NCBI RefSeq assembly: GCF_001468265.1
Contig: NZ_LNRZ01000003.1
Span: 62,001-126,000 of the forward strand
From: Sphingopyxis sp. H050
Lineage (GTDB): Bacteria > Pseudomonadota > Alphaproteobacteria > Sphingomonadales > Sphingomonadaceae
Length of the DNA: 64,000 bases
Direction of reading: 5' to 3'
The first letter of the stretch is position 1. Each line of letters starts with the position of its first letter. The position numbers and the translations under genes were made by a program. Under the pieces are notes generated by a model that searched no databases, was not told the origin of the DNA, and saw only the letters and a program-made list of their open reading frames with translations. This document shows, piece after piece, positions 1-9,452 of this stretch.

Positions 1-1
1 A

Positions 2-688
2 CTCGAGGACCTGATCGCCGCCTTCGCTGCCTTCGAGGCCGACGACAGCCAGCGCTGCGCCGTCCTCACCGGCTCGGGCGACAAGGCTTTTGCCGCGGGC
101 GCCGACATCAAGGAAATGGCCGACAAGCCCGCCGCCGATTTCTATCTCGAGGACTTCTTCTCGAAATGGACGAGCGACTTCGTGAAGAAGGTCCGCAAGC
201 CGTGGATCGCGGCGGTGAATGGCTTTTCGCTCGGCGGCGGCTGCGAGCTCGCGATGATGGCCGATTTCATCATCGCGTCTGAGAAAGCGAAATTCGGCCA
301 GCCCGAAATCAAGCTCGGCGTCGCCCCGGGCATGGGCGGGTCGCAGCGGCTGACGCGCGCGATCGGGAAGGCGAAGGCGATGGAAATGTGCCTCACCGGC
401 CGGATGATGGACGCGGAAGAAGCCGAACGCTCGGGCCTCGTCGCGCGCGTCGTTCCGCATGAAAGCCTTGTCGAGGAAGCGGTGAAGACCGCGGCCCTGA
501 TCGCTTCGATGCCGCCGATGGCCGCAATGGTGAACAAGGACATGGTCAACGCCGCGTTCGAGACGACGCTCGACCAGGGGCTGATCTACGAACGCCGCCT
601 GTTCCAGATCCTCGCCGCGACCGAGGACAAGGCCGAAGGCATGGCCGCCTTCATCGAGAAACGCGAAGGCGTGTGGAAGGGGCGGTGA
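2..688 (+). CDS. Enoyl-CoA hydratase/isomerase (crotonase), 5'-truncated by window edge
   Basis: The reading frame is open from base 2, so the N-terminus lies outside the window; the first internal ATG (116) is not the start. The visible protein hydrates trans-2-enoyl-CoA in beta-oxidation or branched-chain amino-acid breakdown. Crotonase landmarks are present: the oxyanion-hole stretch AAGADIKEM near the left edge, [10 protein letters not shown] with the first catalytic Glu, and [17 protein letters not shown] with the second Glu. Its stop TGA overlaps the GTG of the next small ORF, and mmsB follows, which suggests valine/short-chain acyl-CoA catabolism. The exact substrate cannot be read from sequence. 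Confidence 0.93.
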   Translation, partial: LEDLIAAFAAFEADDSQRCAVLTGSGDKAFAAGADIKEMADKPAADFYLEDFFSKWTSDFVKKVRKPWIAAVNGFSLGGGCELAMMADFIIASEKAKFGQPEIKLGVAPGMGGSQRLTRAIGKAKAMEMCLTGRMMDAEEAERSGLVARVVPHESLVEEAVKTAALIASMPPMAAMVNKDMVNAAFETTLDQGLIYERRLFQILAATEDKAEGMAAFIEKREGVWKGR

Positions 689-921
689 CGCTGGCGTCGC
701 TCACCTTGGTAATGGGTGGCTGCGCGTTGATAGCGATGTCCGCCTGTTCTTGGTGGGCGCGGCGCAACGGAAGAATTTGCCCGGTCACCAAGCTTCTCGG
801 TGCGAGGCTGGATCACGTAAGCACGCCAATGACGATCTGGGAGCGATTTGAAGACCCGTTCTATTTTCTCGCCGGCCTGTTGTTGATCGGTGCTGGCCTG
901 ACTTTGCACCATGGATTTTGA
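685..921 (+). CDS. Small predicted membrane protein, function unknown
   Basis: About 78 residues. I chose the GTG at 685 because it forms a GTGA overlap with the crotonase stop and has GGAAGGGG just upstream; a GTG at 673 is an alternative. Two hydrophobic segments are visible, an N-terminal one ([15 protein letters not shown]) and a C-terminal one ([14 protein letters not shown]), with a basic stretch WARRNGR between them. The ORF ends 10 bases before the mmsB ATG and overlaps its ribosome binding site, so it may be translationally coupled. I do not recognise a family. A chance ORF remains possible. Confidence 0.45.
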   Translation: MTLASLTLVMGGCALIAMSACSWWARRNGRICPVTKLLGARLDHVSTPMTIWERFEDPFYFLAGLLLIGAGLTLHHGF

Positions 922-931
922 GGAAGAAGAG

Positions 932-1807
932 ATGAAAATCGCCTTTATCGGACTCGGCAATATGGGCGGCGGGATGGCCGCGAACCTTGCGCAGGCCGGG
1001 CATGACGTCCGCGCTTTCGATCTCAGCGAAGAGGCGCTGGATCGCGCCGTCGAGGCTGGCTGTTCGCGAGCCGCGTCGGCCGCCGAAGCCGTGGCTGGCG
1101 CCGAAGCGGTTGTGACGATGCTCCCCGCGGGCAAGCATGTCGCGGGCGTCTATGAAAGCGACGTCTTCCCGAATGCGGCGCCGGGCACCCTGCTGCTCGA
1201 CTGCTCGACGATCGACGTCGCCACCGCGCGTTCGAATATCGAAGCCGCCACAGCCAAGGGGCTTGTCGCGGTCGACGCGCCGGTGTCGGGCGGCATCGCC
1301 GCCGCCAACGCCGGCACGCTGACCTTCATGGTCGGCGGCACCGATGAGGGCTTTGCGCGCGCCGAACCGATCCTCGCCAAAATGGGCAAGGCGGTGATCC
1401 ACGCCGGCGACGCGGGCGCCGGGCAGGGGGCGAAAATCTGCAACAATATGCTGCTCGGCGCATCGATGGTCGCGACGTGCGAAACGCTGGCGCTCGCGCA
1501 GAAGCTTGGGCTCGATCCGCAGAAATTCTTCGACATTGCCAGCGTGTCGTCGGGGCAGTGCTGGTCGCTGACCTCTTACGCGCCGCTGCCCGGCGTCGGG
1601 CCGACGACCCCTGCCGACAATGGCTACAAGGGCGGGTTCGCCGCGGCGCTGATGCTCAAGGACCTGCGCCTCGCGATGGAGGCGGCGGCGAGCGTCGATG
1701 CCGATGTGCCGATGGGATCGAAGGCGCGCGAACTGTATGAGGCGTTTGTTGCGGCCGACAAGGACGGCCGCGACTTCTCGGCGATCATCCAGACGTTGCA
1801 GGGCTGA
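932..1807 (+). CDS. mmsB: 3-hydroxyisobutyrate dehydrogenase
   Basis: Oxidises 3-hydroxyisobutyrate to methylmalonate semialdehyde with NAD+ in valine degradation. The 291-residue length fits the family. The Rossmann motif GLGNMGGGMA is at residues 8-17, the substrate-binding DAPVSGG in the middle, and GAKICNNML carries the catalytic Lys. I start at the ATG at 932, preceded by GAGGAAGAAGAG, rather than at the in-frame ATG at 911, which lacks a ribosome site and overlaps the upstream ORF. It is probably cotranscribed with the preceding enoyl-CoA hydratase. A related beta-hydroxyacid dehydrogenase role is the main alternative. Confidence 0.92.
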   Translation: MKIAFIGLGNMGGGMAANLAQAGHDVRAFDLSEEALDRAVEAGCSRAASAAEAVAGAEAVVTMLPAGKHVAGVYESDVFPNAAPGTLLLDCSTIDVATARSNIEAATAKGLVAVDAPVSGGIAAANAGTLTFMVGGTDEGFARAEPILAKMGKAVIHAGDAGAGQGAKICNNMLLGASMVATCETLALAQKLGLDPQKFFDIASVSSGQCWSLTSYAPLPGVGPTTPADNGYKGGFAAALMLKDLRLAMEAAASVDADVPMGSKARELYEAFVAADKDGRDFSAIIQTLQG

Positions 1808-1834
1808 TCGTCAGCTTTGGGGTGGGAACAAGAC

Positions 1835-1976
1835 GATCCTCCCCACTTGTGGGGAGGTGGCAGCGCGAAGCGCTGACGGAGGGGGGTGGCGTCCTCAAGC
1901 GGCGCTTCAGGCCGAGAGCCCCCTCCACCACCCGCTTCGCGGGCGGTCCCCCTCCCCGCAAGCGGGGAGGACCTTT
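1835..1976. repeat. Intergenic palindromic repeat, CCCCAC-TTGT-GGGGAGG type (family D)
   Basis: The region downstream of mmsB contains small hairpins (CCTCCCCACTTGTGGGGAGG, and GCGGGCGGTCC preceded by CCGCTTCGCGGG) and ends in CCCGCAAGCGGGG. The two ends form the arms of a larger inverted repeat. A related element lies at about 26.1 kb. No gene is supported here; it may help terminate the mmsB transcript. Confidence 0.7.
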
Positions 1977-2023
1977 ATGTCCGCTTCCGGCCGAAACCTG
2001 CCGTCCCGCCCGCATCCGCACGC

Positions 2024-2260
2024 TCAATAAAAATCCGCGGTCTCCCCGCCGTCGCGGCGTTCGGTCCGATGCACCTGCGTCGGCGCCTTGCGCTCGCCGG
2101 TCCTGACCTCGATCCGGTCGCCAACCCGCCGCACCTCGGCGGGCGCCAATATCCGCGCGCGTGCCACACCGACGGCAGTAACCTGCGGCGCCGCGACGGG
2201 AGCGGCAGCCGGGGCGCTTCCGGCAAGCAGCAGAATGGCGAGGGTGGACATGGCGTTCAT
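2024..2260 (-). CDS. Small exported protein, function unknown
   Basis: A 78-residue ORF. The N-terminus MNAMSTLAILLLAGSAPAAA looks like a cleavable signal peptide, followed by a Pro/Ala linker and a charged, Arg-rich tail ending GGETADFY. The ATG at 2258-2260 has a weak AGGG upstream; the ATG three codons later is an alternative. The protein is probably periplasmic. I recognise no domain. It stands alone between two repeat-containing intergenic regions, about 80 bases beyond the terminator-like hairpin of the gene cluster upstream of it. Confidence 0.6.
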   Translation of the reverse strand: MNAMSTLAILLLAGSAPAAAPVAAPQVTAVGVARARILAPAEVRRVGDRIEVRTGERKAPTQVHRTERRDGGETADFY

Positions 2261-2341
2261 GCTCTGCCCTAACGGCAGGCCTTGCCAGCGCTTTAACCCT
2301 GAATCGCAAGTTTCCGGTCGCACCTGTGGCGGCGCACCGGC

Positions 2342-2380
2342 AAAAGAAAGGCCGCCTGCCCCGCGGCGGGACAGACGGCC
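2342..2380 (-). terminator. Rho-independent-type terminator after the fadB-like gene
   Basis: On the minus strand a 15-base stem (arms at 2366-2380 and 2350-2364, two G-U wobbles) is followed by TTTCTTTT. It lies about 110 bases beyond the stop of the 3-hydroxyacyl-CoA dehydrogenase gene and before the small exported ORF, so it plausibly ends that transcript. Confidence 0.65.
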
Positions 2381-2394
2381 TTGTATTTCATAAG

Positions 2395-2480
2395 TGCGCG
2401 TGCCCCTGCGCAGGCAGGGGCCCATCTCCGGTCGGTGCGATCTCGGACCGGCCCCCGCCTTCGCGGGGATACGGAACCGT
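2395..2480. repeat. Intergenic inverted repeat with CCGCCTTCGCGGGGAT core (family E)
   Basis: Arms resembling GTGCCCCTGCGCAGGCAGGGG and CCCCGCCTTCGCGGGGATAC flank a GGTCGGTGCGATCTCGGACC hairpin. Related elements occur at about 23.5 kb and 48.45 kb. Short palindromes of this kind are scattered through many sphingomonad genomes; they are not CRISPR. Confidence 0.65.
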
Positions 2481-2489
2481 CGGGAAGGC

Positions 2490-4523
2490 TCAGAACCCCG
2501 CCTTCGCCTCGGCCTTTTCCTTGAGCAGCGGCGCGACCGCAAACCCATGTTTCTCCAGCGCCGCGACGATCTTGTCGGTGCCTTCCAGCCCCGCCCAGAA
2601 CATCGGGCCGCCGCGATAGACCGGCCAGCCATAGCCATAGATCCACACGACATCGATGTCCGACGCGCGCTGCGCCTTGCCCTCGGTCAGGATCAGCGCG
2701 CCCTCGTTGACCATCGGATACAGCGTGCGCTCGATGATTTCCTGGTCGCTGATCTCGCGCTTCGCCTTGTTCGAGTGCTGGCGGAAATCCTCGATGATTT
2801 CGGCGACCTCGGCGCTGGGCGACGGATTGCGCTTCTCGTCATAGTCGTAGAAGCCCTTGCCGGTCTTCTGCCCCCAGCGGCCCTTGGCGGCGAGCGCGTC
2901 GCGGATCGATTCGATGCGCGTCGGGTCGCGGTGCCAGCCGATGTCGACGCCCGCGAGGTCGCTCATCTGGAACGGCCCCATCGGCATGCCGAAATCGACA
3001 TGGACCTTGTCGATCTGCTGCGGCGTCGCGCCTTCCATGAGGAGGTTCATCGCCTCGACCTGGCGGGGCTTGAGCATCCGGTTACCGATGAAGCCGTCGC
3101 ACACGCCCGCGACCACCGCGACCTTGCCGATCTTCTTGCCGATCGCCATCGCGGTCGCCAGCGCGTCGGGCGCGGTCTTGTCGCCGCGCACTACTTCGAG
3201 CAGCTTCATGACATTGGCGGGCGAGAAGAAGTGCATGCCGAGCACGTCGCCGGGGCGGCTCGTCGCGGTCGCGATCTCGTCGATGTCGAGATAGGAGGTG
3301 TTCGACGCGAGGATCGCGCCGGGCTTGGCGATGGTGTCGAGCTTCGCGAAGATTTCCTTCTTCACGTCCATATTCTCATAGACCGCCTCGATGATCAGGT
3401 CGCAGTCGGCGAGATCCTCGATGGCGAGCGTCGGGGTGAGCAGCCCCATCATCGCCTCGACCTGCTCGGGCTTGAAGCGGCCCTTGGCGGCGCTCGCCTC
3501 ATAATTTTTCCGGATCACGCCGGTGCCGCGGTCGAGTGCGTCCTGCTGCATCTCGACGATGGTGACGGGGATGCCCTTCTGGAGGAAGTTCATCGAAATG
3601 CCGCCGCCCATCGTGCCGGCGCCGATCACGCCGACCTTCTTGACGTCGCGCAGCGCGGTGTCCTTGGGCAGGCCGTCGATCTTCGCGGCCTGGCGCTCGG
3701 CAAAGAAGATATGGCGCTGCGCCGCCGACTGGCTGCCGAACATCAGCTTGGTGAATTCCTGCCGCTCGAAGGCGAGGCCTTCCTCGAAGGGCAGCCGCGT
3801 CGCCGCCTCGACGCAGGCGAGGTTCGCATAAGGCGCGTCGAACCCGCGCCACTTCTTGGCGTTGGCGGTCTTGAGCTGCTCGATGATCGCGACGTCGCCG
3901 AACACCGGGCGTTCGCGCGTCGGGCGCGGCCCATCGGCGATCTTCGCGCGGGCAAAGGCGATCGCATCGGCGGCAAGGCTGTCCTCGCCCGCGAGCGCGT
4001 CGACGAGGCCGAGCTCCTTGGCTTTCGATGCCGGCAGCGGATCGCCCGACGACACCATCGTCGCCGCGGCTTCGACGCCGACGACGCGCGGCAGGCGCTG
4101 GGTGCCGCCGGCACCGGGCAGCAGGCCGAGCTTGACCTCGGGCACGCCGAGCTTCGCCGAGGGCACCGCGACGCGGTAATGGCAGACGAGCGCGGTCTCG
4201 AGGCCGCCCCCAAGGGCAGTGCCGTGGATCGCGGCAACGACCGGCTTGGTCGCGGCTTCGATGCTGTTGAGCACCGCGTTGAAATCGGGACCGCGCGGCG
4301 GCTTGCCGAATTCGCTGATGTCGGCGCCCGCGATGAAGGTCGCGCCGGCGCAGCGCAGCACGATCGCCTTGACGCTGTCGTCGGCCAGCGCGGCGCCGAA
4401 ATTGTCTTCCAGCCCTTGGCGAACGTGCCAGCTCAGCGCGTTGACCGGTGGATTGTTGACGATGATGACGGCGACGTCGCCGTCCTTTTCCATCGTGACG
4501 CTGACGGGGGTTTCTTCGGACAT
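2490..4523 (-). CDS. FadB-type bifunctional enoyl-CoA hydratase/3-hydroxyacyl-CoA dehydrogenase
   Basis: A 677-residue fusion for two successive beta-oxidation steps. The crotonase domain (about 1-190) has both catalytic Glu, in GTALGGGLE (E109) and [14 protein letters not shown] (E129). A linker follows, then the NAD-binding motif [12 protein letters not shown] near residue 315 and the hydroxyacyl-CoA dehydrogenase C-domain with [17 protein letters not shown] start at the ATG at 4523, with GAAGGAG upstream, rather than the longer frame reading into the repeat. It is separated from the serine hydrolase gene by a family A palindrome and is probably the last gene of the catabolic cluster. Confidence 0.94.
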   Translation of the reverse strand: MSEETPVSVTMEKDGDVAVIIVNNPPVNALSWHVRQGLEDNFGAALADDSVKAIVLRCAGATFIAGADISEFGKPPRGPDFNAVLNSIEAATKPVVAAIHGTALGGGLETALVCHYRVAVPSAKLGVPEVKLGLLPGAGGTQRLPRVVGVEAAATMVSSGDPLPASKAKELGLVDALAGEDSLAADAIAFARAKIADGPRPTRERPVFGDVAIIEQLKTANAKKWRGFDAPYANLACVEAATRLPFEEGLAFERQEFTKLMFGSQSAAQRHIFFAERQAAKIDGLPKDTALRDVKKVGVIGAGTMGGGISMNFLQKGIPVTIVEMQQDALDRGTGVIRKNYEASAAKGRFKPEQVEAMMGLLTPTLAIEDLADCDLIIEAVYENMDVKKEIFAKLDTIAKPGAILASNTSYLDIDEIATATSRPGDVLGMHFFSPANVMKLLEVVRGDKTAPDALATAMAIGKKIGKVAVVAGVCDGFIGNRMLKPRQVEAMNLLMEGATPQQIDKVHVDFGMPMGPFQMSDLAGVDIGWHRDPTRIESIRDALAAKGRWGQKTGKGFYDYDEKRNPSPSAEVAEIIEDFRQHSNKAKREISDQEIIERTLYPMVNEGALILTEGKAQRASDIDVVWIYGYGWPVYRGGPMFWAGLEGTDKIVAALEKHGFAVAPLLKEKAEAKAGF

Positions 4524-4545
4524 GGGAGACTCCTTCAATCTAAAA

Positions 4546-4627
4546 CCCGTTCGCATCGAGCGCAGCCGGGATGCCCATCGTCGGCGCATGCCTTCTGGGT
4601 ATCTCGACTTTGCTCGACACGAACGGC
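4546..4627. repeat. Intergenic inverted repeat, TCGAGCGAAGTCGAGA type (family A, copy 1)
   Basis: Arms CCCGTTCGCATCGAGCGCAG and CTTTGCTCGACACGAACGG flank a short variable loop between the serine hydrolase and fadB-like genes. Other copies are at 20.15 and 25.4 kb. This copy is the most degenerate (GCAGCCGGGATGCC instead of GAAGTCGAGATGCC). Confidence 0.8.
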
Positions 4628-4643
4628 GAGGTGGTGTTGCATT

Positions 4644-5846
4644 TCAATCATCGATCGCGGCGTGGACCAATGTCTTGACCTCGCGCCGGACGGGATAGGT
4701 GGAAGAGGGCATGAGTTGGGTCATGAACACCATGCAGATTTCCTCGACCGGATCGACGAAGAAGCCGGTCGAAAACATGCCGCCCCAATAAAAGTCGCCG
4801 ACCGATCCGGGGGTCATCGTCTGCGCGGGGCTTTCGTTCACCGCGAAGCCGAGACCGAAGCCAATGCCGGCATTTTCCGCCTCGGAAAAGATACCAACAC
4901 TGTGCTGCGTCAGATCGCCGCCGCCGGGCAGATGGTTCGCGGTCATCAGCTCCAATGTCTTGCGGCTGATGATCCGCGTGTCGCCCAGCTTGCCGCCGCC
5001 GAGCAGCATCAGGCAGAAGCGGTGATAGTCGTGCAAGGTCGAGGCGAGCCCGCCGCCGCCCGAATGGAAGCTGCGGTCCTTTGCCCAGCGGCTTTTGTCG
5101 CCGCTGTCGAACGGCTTCATCTTCTCCCTCGGGTCGAAGGCATAGCAATCGGTCAGACGGTGCTGCTGGTCGGCGGGGACCTTGAAGCCGGTGTCGACCA
5201 TGCCGAGCGGGCCGAAGATGCGCTCCTGCAACACCTGCGCGAACGGCTTGCCCTCGATGCGCTCGATGACTGCGCCGAGCACGTCGGTCGCCATCGAATA
5301 ATTCCAGTGCGCCCCGGGGTCGAACTGCAGCGGGATCTTCGCAAGCCCCGCGATGAAGCTGTCCATCGTATAGTCGGCGTCGAAATCGTCGATCCGCGCC
5401 TTGCGGTACGCCGCATCGACCGGGGTGCGTTCCTGAAAGCCATAGGTGAGGCCTGAGGTATGGCGCAGCAGGTCGACCATGCGGATCGGCTGCGCCGACG
5501 GGCGCGTCAGGAACGGGACGTTGCCGCCGCCCGCGACGAAGACGCCGGTGTCCTTGAACTCGGGGCAATATTTGACGAGCGGATCGCTGAGCGCGGCCTT
5601 GCCCTCTTCGAGCAGCATCATGAAGGCGATGCTCGTGATCGGCTTGGTCATGCTCGCGATGCGGAAGATCGCGTCGTCTTTCAGCGCTTCGCCCGGCCGC
5701 GCCTCGCCGACGCACGACAGATGCGCAATCTCGCCGCGCCGCGAGACGAGCGTCGCCGCATGCGGCAGCCGGCCCGCGCTCACATATTTGGCGTCGAGAA
5801 AGGCCGGAATGCGGTCGAGGCGTTTGCTGTCGAATCCGTGGCTCAC
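4644..5846 (-). CDS. Serine hydrolase, class C beta-lactamase/family VIII esterase fold
   Basis: A 400-residue protein with the Ser-x-x-Lys motif SMTK at 65-68, a YSM motif near 183 acting as the tyrosine general base, and HSGGGGL further on. YSM and HSGG fit esterases and lipid/ester hydrolases better than true AmpC enzymes, which have YAN and KTG. There is no obvious signal peptide, so it is probably cytoplasmic. The GTG at 5846 overlaps the TGA of the aldo/keto reductase by four bases (GTGA), so translation is probably coupled. In this cluster it may hydrolyse an ester or lactone substrate (inference). Confidence 0.88.
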   Translation of the reverse strand: MSHGFDSKRLDRIPAFLDAKYVSAGRLPHAATLVSRRGEIAHLSCVGEARPGEALKDDAIFRIASMTKPITSIAFMMLLEEGKAALSDPLVKYCPEFKDTGVFVAGGGNVPFLTRPSAQPIRMVDLLRHTSGLTYGFQERTPVDAAYRKARIDDFDADYTMDSFIAGLAKIPLQFDPGAHWNYSMATDVLGAVIERIEGKPFAQVLQERIFGPLGMVDTGFKVPADQQHRLTDCYAFDPREKMKPFDSGDKSRWAKDRSFHSGGGGLASTLHDYHRFCLMLLGGGKLGDTRIISRKTLELMTANHLPGGGDLTQHSVGIFSEAENAGIGFGLGFAVNESPAQTMTPGSVGDFYWGGMFSTGFFVDPVEEICMVFMTQLMPSSTYPVRREVKTLVHAAIDD

Positions 5847-6790
5847 GAAACGCGGACTCCTTCGACGATGGCGGCGGCTTCGGCGAGCAGCGCGGGGTCG
5901 ATCGCCAGATCGGCGGCCGCGGCGGTTTCTTTCAGCTGTTCGGGCCGGCTCGCGCCGATGATCGCGCTCGTGATCCCCGGCTGCGCGAGCACCCATGCGA
6001 TCGCGAGCTGCGCCATCGAACATCCCGCCTTCTCGGCGACCGGCTTCAGCTGCTGCACCGCTTCGAGCACCGGATCGGCGAGATAGCGCTGCATATATTG
6101 CTCGTCCTCGCTCGCGGCGCGGCTGCCCGCGGGCGGCTCGGCGCCCGGTGCATATTTGCCGCTGAGCACCCCCATCGCAAGCGGCGACCAGACGATCTGG
6201 CCGATGCCGTTCGCCATGCTGATCGGGATGACCTTTGCCTCGGGGCGGCGATAGAGCAGATTATATTGCGGCTGGCTCGACACGAATTTGACCGCGGGCG
6301 GCGCCAGCGCGAGCGCGGCCTCGATCTCCTCGGGGGCCCATTCGGAAAAGCCGATCGCGCGCGCCTTGCCGCTGCGCACCACTTCGGACAGCGCGTCCAT
6401 CGTCTCTTCGAGCGGGGTGTCGGGATCGTAGCGGTGGCACTGATAGAGATCGACATAGTCGGTCCTGAGCCGCGTCAGGCTGGCATCGATCTGTTTCGCC
6501 ACCTGCGCCGCCGATAGACCGCGATCCTCGGCGGTCATCGGAAAGAAGAGCTTGGTCGCGAGCACATAGCTGTCGCGCGGCCGGTCCTTCAGCGTGTCGC
6601 CGAGGAAGCTTTCGGCCGCCCCGCGGCCATAGATATTCGCGGTGTCGATGAAATTGATCCCGGCGTCGAACGCCGCATCGACGCACGCGCGCGCCGCATT
6701 GTCATCGACCCCGACGCCATAGGTCAGCCAACTGCCGAGGCAGATCGCGGAGACTTCGATTCCGCTGTCGCCAAGCTGCCGATACTGCAT
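5843..6790 (-). CDS. Aldo/keto reductase
   Basis: A 315-residue NAD(P)H-dependent carbonyl reductase. The catalytic tetrad is visible: D49 (FIDTANIYG), Y54, K80 (LATKLF) and H119 (YQCHRYD). The C-terminal half, with [12 protein letters not shown], has the look of the AKR family related to potassium-channel beta subunits. GGAGAAA precedes the ATG by a few bases. It lies between an SDR (12-base gap) and the serine hydrolase (GTGA overlap) in a tightly packed operon, so it probably reduces an aldehyde or ketone intermediate of the same pathway. The substrate is unknown. Confidence 0.92.
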   Translation of the reverse strand: MQYRQLGDSGIEVSAICLGSWLTYGVGVDDNAARACVDAAFDAGINFIDTANIYGRGAAESFLGDTLKDRPRDSYVLATKLFFPMTAEDRGLSAAQVAKQIDASLTRLRTDYVDLYQCHRYDPDTPLEETMDALSEVVRSGKARAIGFSEWAPEEIEAALALAPPAVKFVSSQPQYNLLYRRPEAKVIPISMANGIGQIVWSPLAMGVLSGKYAPGAEPPAGSRAASEDEQYMQRYLADPVLEAVQQLKPVAEKAGCSMAQLAIAWVLAQPGITSAIIGASRPEQLKETAAAADLAIDPALLAEAAAIVEGVRVS

Positions 6791-6802
6791 GTCGTTTCTC
6801 CG

Positions 6803-7609
6803 TCAGTGCGAGGTCTGGCCCAGCAGCTGGCGCGTCACCGGATGCGAGCTGGTGAGGCCGCCGTCGACCGCTATGGCCTGTCCGTTGACATAGCTCGCCT
6901 GGTCGCTGGCAAGGAAGAGGGCAACATTGGCCAGCTCCTCGGGCTGCGCCGCGCGGCGGAGCGGGTTGAGCTGGCCGAGCTTGTGTGTGACTTCTTTGGC
7001 CTTCGCATAATCGAAGGTCGGCTTGGTCATGCCGGTCTCGGTCAGGCCCGGGCAGATCGCGTTGACGCGCACGCCGCTGGTCGACAGCTGCTGCGCCGCG
7101 ACCTTGGCGAGGTTGATGACCCCCGCCTTCGACGCCGAATAGGCGCCCGGGCCGGCGCCCGAATTGATGCCCGCGACGCTGGCGGTCAGCACGATCGCGC
7201 CGCCGCGGCCTTGGTCGACCATCGCCTTGCCGGCGTGCTTCACCATCAGCGCGGGGCCGATCAGGTTGACGCGCAGCGTTTCGGCCCAGGCGACGGGATC
7301 GAAATCGAAGATGCCGCCCATGTCGCCGATGATCCCGGCGTTGGCGAACGCGACATCGAGCCCGCCGAAACTGTCCTTCGCCGTTGCGACCAGCTTCGCG
7401 ACATCGGCCTCGACGCCCGCGTCGATTTCGAGCGCGATCGCTTCGCCGCCCGCATCCTTGACCGCCTGCGCCGTCTCGTGCACCGCCGCCGTCTTGTCGC
7501 CGAGCACCAGCTTCGCGCCCTCGGCGGCGAAGCGCAGCGCGCTCGCGCGGCCGATGCCGCTGCCCGCGCCGGTGATGATTGCGATCTTGCCGTCCAATGC
7601 GCCCATCAT
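6803..7609 (-). CDS. Short-chain dehydrogenase/reductase (SDR)
   Basis: A 268-residue classical SDR. TGAGSGIG at 13-20 binds the dinucleotide, NAG is at 90-92, and the catalytic triad is S144, Y157 (YSASK) and K161. D38 after beta-2 (VLGDK) suggests NAD(H) preference. The first ATG of ATGATGG forms an ATGA overlap with the upstream SDR stop, with GGGAGG upstream; the much longer frame running into that SDR is rejected. It probably oxidises a hydroxyacyl intermediate in the cluster; the substrate cannot be told. Confidence 0.92.
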   Translation of the reverse strand: MMGALDGKIAIITGAGSGIGRASALRFAAEGAKLVLGDKTAAVHETAQAVKDAGGEAIALEIDAGVEADVAKLVATAKDSFGGLDVAFANAGIIGDMGGIFDFDPVAWAETLRVNLIGPALMVKHAGKAMVDQGRGGAIVLTASVAGINSGAGPGAYSASKAGVINLAKVAAQQLSTSGVRVNAICPGLTETGMTKPTFDYAKAKEVTHKLGQLNPLRRAAQPEELANVALFLASDQASYVNGQAIAVDGGLTSSHPVTRQLLGQTSH

Positions 7610-8382
7610 GCGCCTCCCGAAATCGTGGCCCCGCCATCGCAGACGATGGTCTGGCCGGTGGTGAATGCCCCCGCCTTGCTGGCAAGGAAAACCGCGGCGC
7701 CCGCGATCTCGTGCGGCTCGCCGATCCGCTTCAAGGTCGAGGCGGCGGTCGAGCGTTTCAAATTCTCCGGATCCTCCCACAGGGCACGCGCCATGTCGGT
7801 GCGGATCAGCCCCGGCGCGATGCAGTTGACGCGCACGCCGCGCGGGCCGAACTCGACCGAAAAATTGCGCGCCATCTGCATGTCGGCGGCCTTCGAAATG
7901 CAATAGGCGCCGATGATCGGCGACCCCTTGAGGCCGCCGATCGAGCTGACGATGATGATCGACCCCTCGCCGCGCTCGACCATTTCGGGCGCGACCATCG
8001 AGATCAGCCAGTGGTTGGACAGGATGTTGTTGTCCATGATCTTGCGGAACTGGTCGTCGCTGATCCCGAGGCCGGGGCCGTAATAGGGGTTCGATGCCGC
8101 GTTGCAGACGAGCGTCGTGATCTTGCCGAACGCCGCGCGCGTCTCGTTCACGAGGGTCTGAAGGTCATCCTTCGACGAGATGTTCGCCGCGACCGCAATC
8201 GCGGTGCCGTCGCCGAAGCGCGCGTTGATCTCGGCCGCGGTCGCGTCGCACGCATCCTGCTTGCGGCTCGAAATCACGACCTTCGCGCCCTGCTCGGCCA
8301 TCGCCTCGGCGGTCGCCTTGCCGATGCCGCGCGACGATCCGGTGATCAGCGCGACTTGCCCCGTCATGTCGAACAGGCTCAT
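7606..8382 (-). CDS. Short-chain dehydrogenase/reductase (SDR)
   Basis: A 258-residue classical SDR with TGSSRGIG at 14-21, NAAS at 94-97, and Y160/K164 in YCISK. R40 after beta-2 (SSRKQD) suggests NADP(H). The start is the ATG at 8382, which overlaps the kinase stop as ATGA and has AAGGAGG upstream. Its place between an ACAD11-type kinase and a second SDR parallels LvaD-like ketoacyl-CoA reductases that make the 4-hydroxyacyl-CoA substrate for the kinase. That parallel is from family knowledge and gene order, not shown by sequence. Confidence 0.9.
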   Translation of the reverse strand: MSLFDMTGQVALITGSSRGIGKATAEAMAEQGAKVVISSRKQDACDATAAEINARFGDGTAIAVAANISSKDDLQTLVNETRAAFGKITTLVCNAASNPYYGPGLGISDDQFRKIMDNNILSNHWLISMVAPEMVERGEGSIIIVSSIGGLKGSPIIGAYCISKAADMQMARNFSVEFGPRGVRVNCIAPGLIRTDMARALWEDPENLKRSTAASTLKRIGEPHEIAGAAVFLASKAGAFTTGQTIVCDGGATISGGA

Positions 8383-9452
8383 GCGCCAGCCCTCCTTGCG
8401 AAGTCCCACGCTCGCTCGGCAAGCGGCAGGACGCGTTCGGACATCGCCTTGGCGTGGGCGGAGGAAGCGGTGCCGTCGATGACGCGCTTCTTGATCCCCT
8501 GCATGATCCCCGCGAGGCGGAAGAAATTATAGGCGAAATACCAGTTCAGGTCGGGCACCCCGTCGCGGCCGGTCGCGGCGCAATAGCGTTCGACCACCTC
8601 GTCGAGCTCGGGAATGCCGAGCCTCTTGCGGTCGAGATCCATGACGCCCGAGCGTCCGCCATTCTCGGTCACCCACGCCATCGCGACATAGGTGAAGTCG
8701 GCGAGCGGATCGCCGAGCGTCGACAGCTCCCAGTCGAGCACGGCCAATACCTCGGGCCGGTCCTTCGCGTAGATCATATTGTCGATGCGATAGTCGCCGT
8801 GGACGACGCTGGTGCGCGTCTGTTCGGGCAACGTCGCGGGCAGCCAGGCGATCAGCTGCTCCATCTCGTCCATCGTCTCGGTTTCGGAGAGCCTGTACTG
8901 CTTCGTCCAGCGGTCGACCTGGCGGCCGAAATAATTGCCGGGCTTGCCGAAGTCCGACAGCCCCGCAGCCTCGACGTCGACGCTGTGCAGCGCGGCGAGC
9001 GTGTCGATCATCGCAAAATAGGTGGCGCGGCGGTTCTCGGGGGTCGATCCGGGCATCGATCCGTCCCAGATCGTGTGGCCGTCGACCATCCCCATCACAT
9101 AGAACCAGCTGCCGACGACCTCGTCGTCGGTGCAGAGCCCGTACTGGCGCGCGACCGGAAAGCCCATCTTATGGAGGCCCGCCTGCACCTTATATTCACG
9201 ATCGACCGCGTGCGCCGAGGGCAGCAGCGGGCCGAAGGGCTTGCGGCGGAGGACATAATTGCCCGACGGCGCGCTGATCTTGTAGGTCGGGTTCGACTGG
9301 CCGCCGGCGAACTTGCTTTGCGTCAGCGGGCCTTTGAAGCCCTCGACATTGGCCTCCATCCACTGGGTCAGCTTCGCCTCGTCGAGCACATCGGCGCCCT
9401 CGGGCGCGACCGTGCCGCTGAAGGCCTTCTGGGCGTCGATGCCCGTCGTCAT
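8379..9452 (-). CDS. ACAD10/11-type phosphotransferase (aminoglycoside phosphotransferase fold)
   Basis: A 357-residue kinase. N-lobe motif FAGGQSNPTYKI is at 48-59, the Lys-containing VLRRKPFG near 67-74, the catalytic loop HGDYRIDN at 218-225, and the metal-binding DWELSTLGDPLADF from 240. The whole protein matches my recollection of the N-terminal kinase domain of animal ACAD11 (SNPTY, LLPSAHA.*RE, VVHGD, VLDWELSTLGDP). Animal ACAD10/11 and Pseudomonas LvaA phosphorylate 4-hydroxyacyl-CoAs; I infer the same here because an ACAD11-type dehydrogenase is encoded just upstream. ATGA overlaps couple it to both neighbours. Confidence 0.9.
   Translation of the reverse strand: MTTGIDAQKAFSGTVAPEGADVLDEAKLTQWMEANVEGFKGPLTQSKFAGGQSNPTYKISAPSGNYVLRRKPFGPLLPSAHAVDREYKVQAGLHKMGFPVARQYGLCTDDEVVGSWFYVMGMVDGHTIWDGSMPGSTPENRRATYFAMIDTLAALHSVDVEAAGLSDFGKPGNYFGRQVDRWTKQYRLSETETMDEMEQLIAWLPATLPEQTRTSVVHGDYRIDNMIYAKDRPEVLAVLDWELSTLGDPLADFTYVAMAWVTENGGRSGVMDLDRKRLGIPELDEVVERYCAATGRDGVPDLNWYFAYNFFRLAGIMQGIKKRVIDGTASSAHAKAMSERVLPLAERAWDFARRAGA

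Noticed and set aside
2394..5456. A 1020-codon plus-strand open frame
   Set aside because: It is antisense to the FadB-type and serine hydrolase genes, rich in Arg, His, Asp and Leu as expected for a GC-rich shadow frame, and has no domain.
4644..5846. AmpC beta-lactamase resistance gene
   Set aside because: The protein lacks a signal peptide and has YSM and HSGG motifs as in esterases, and it sits in a catabolic operon.
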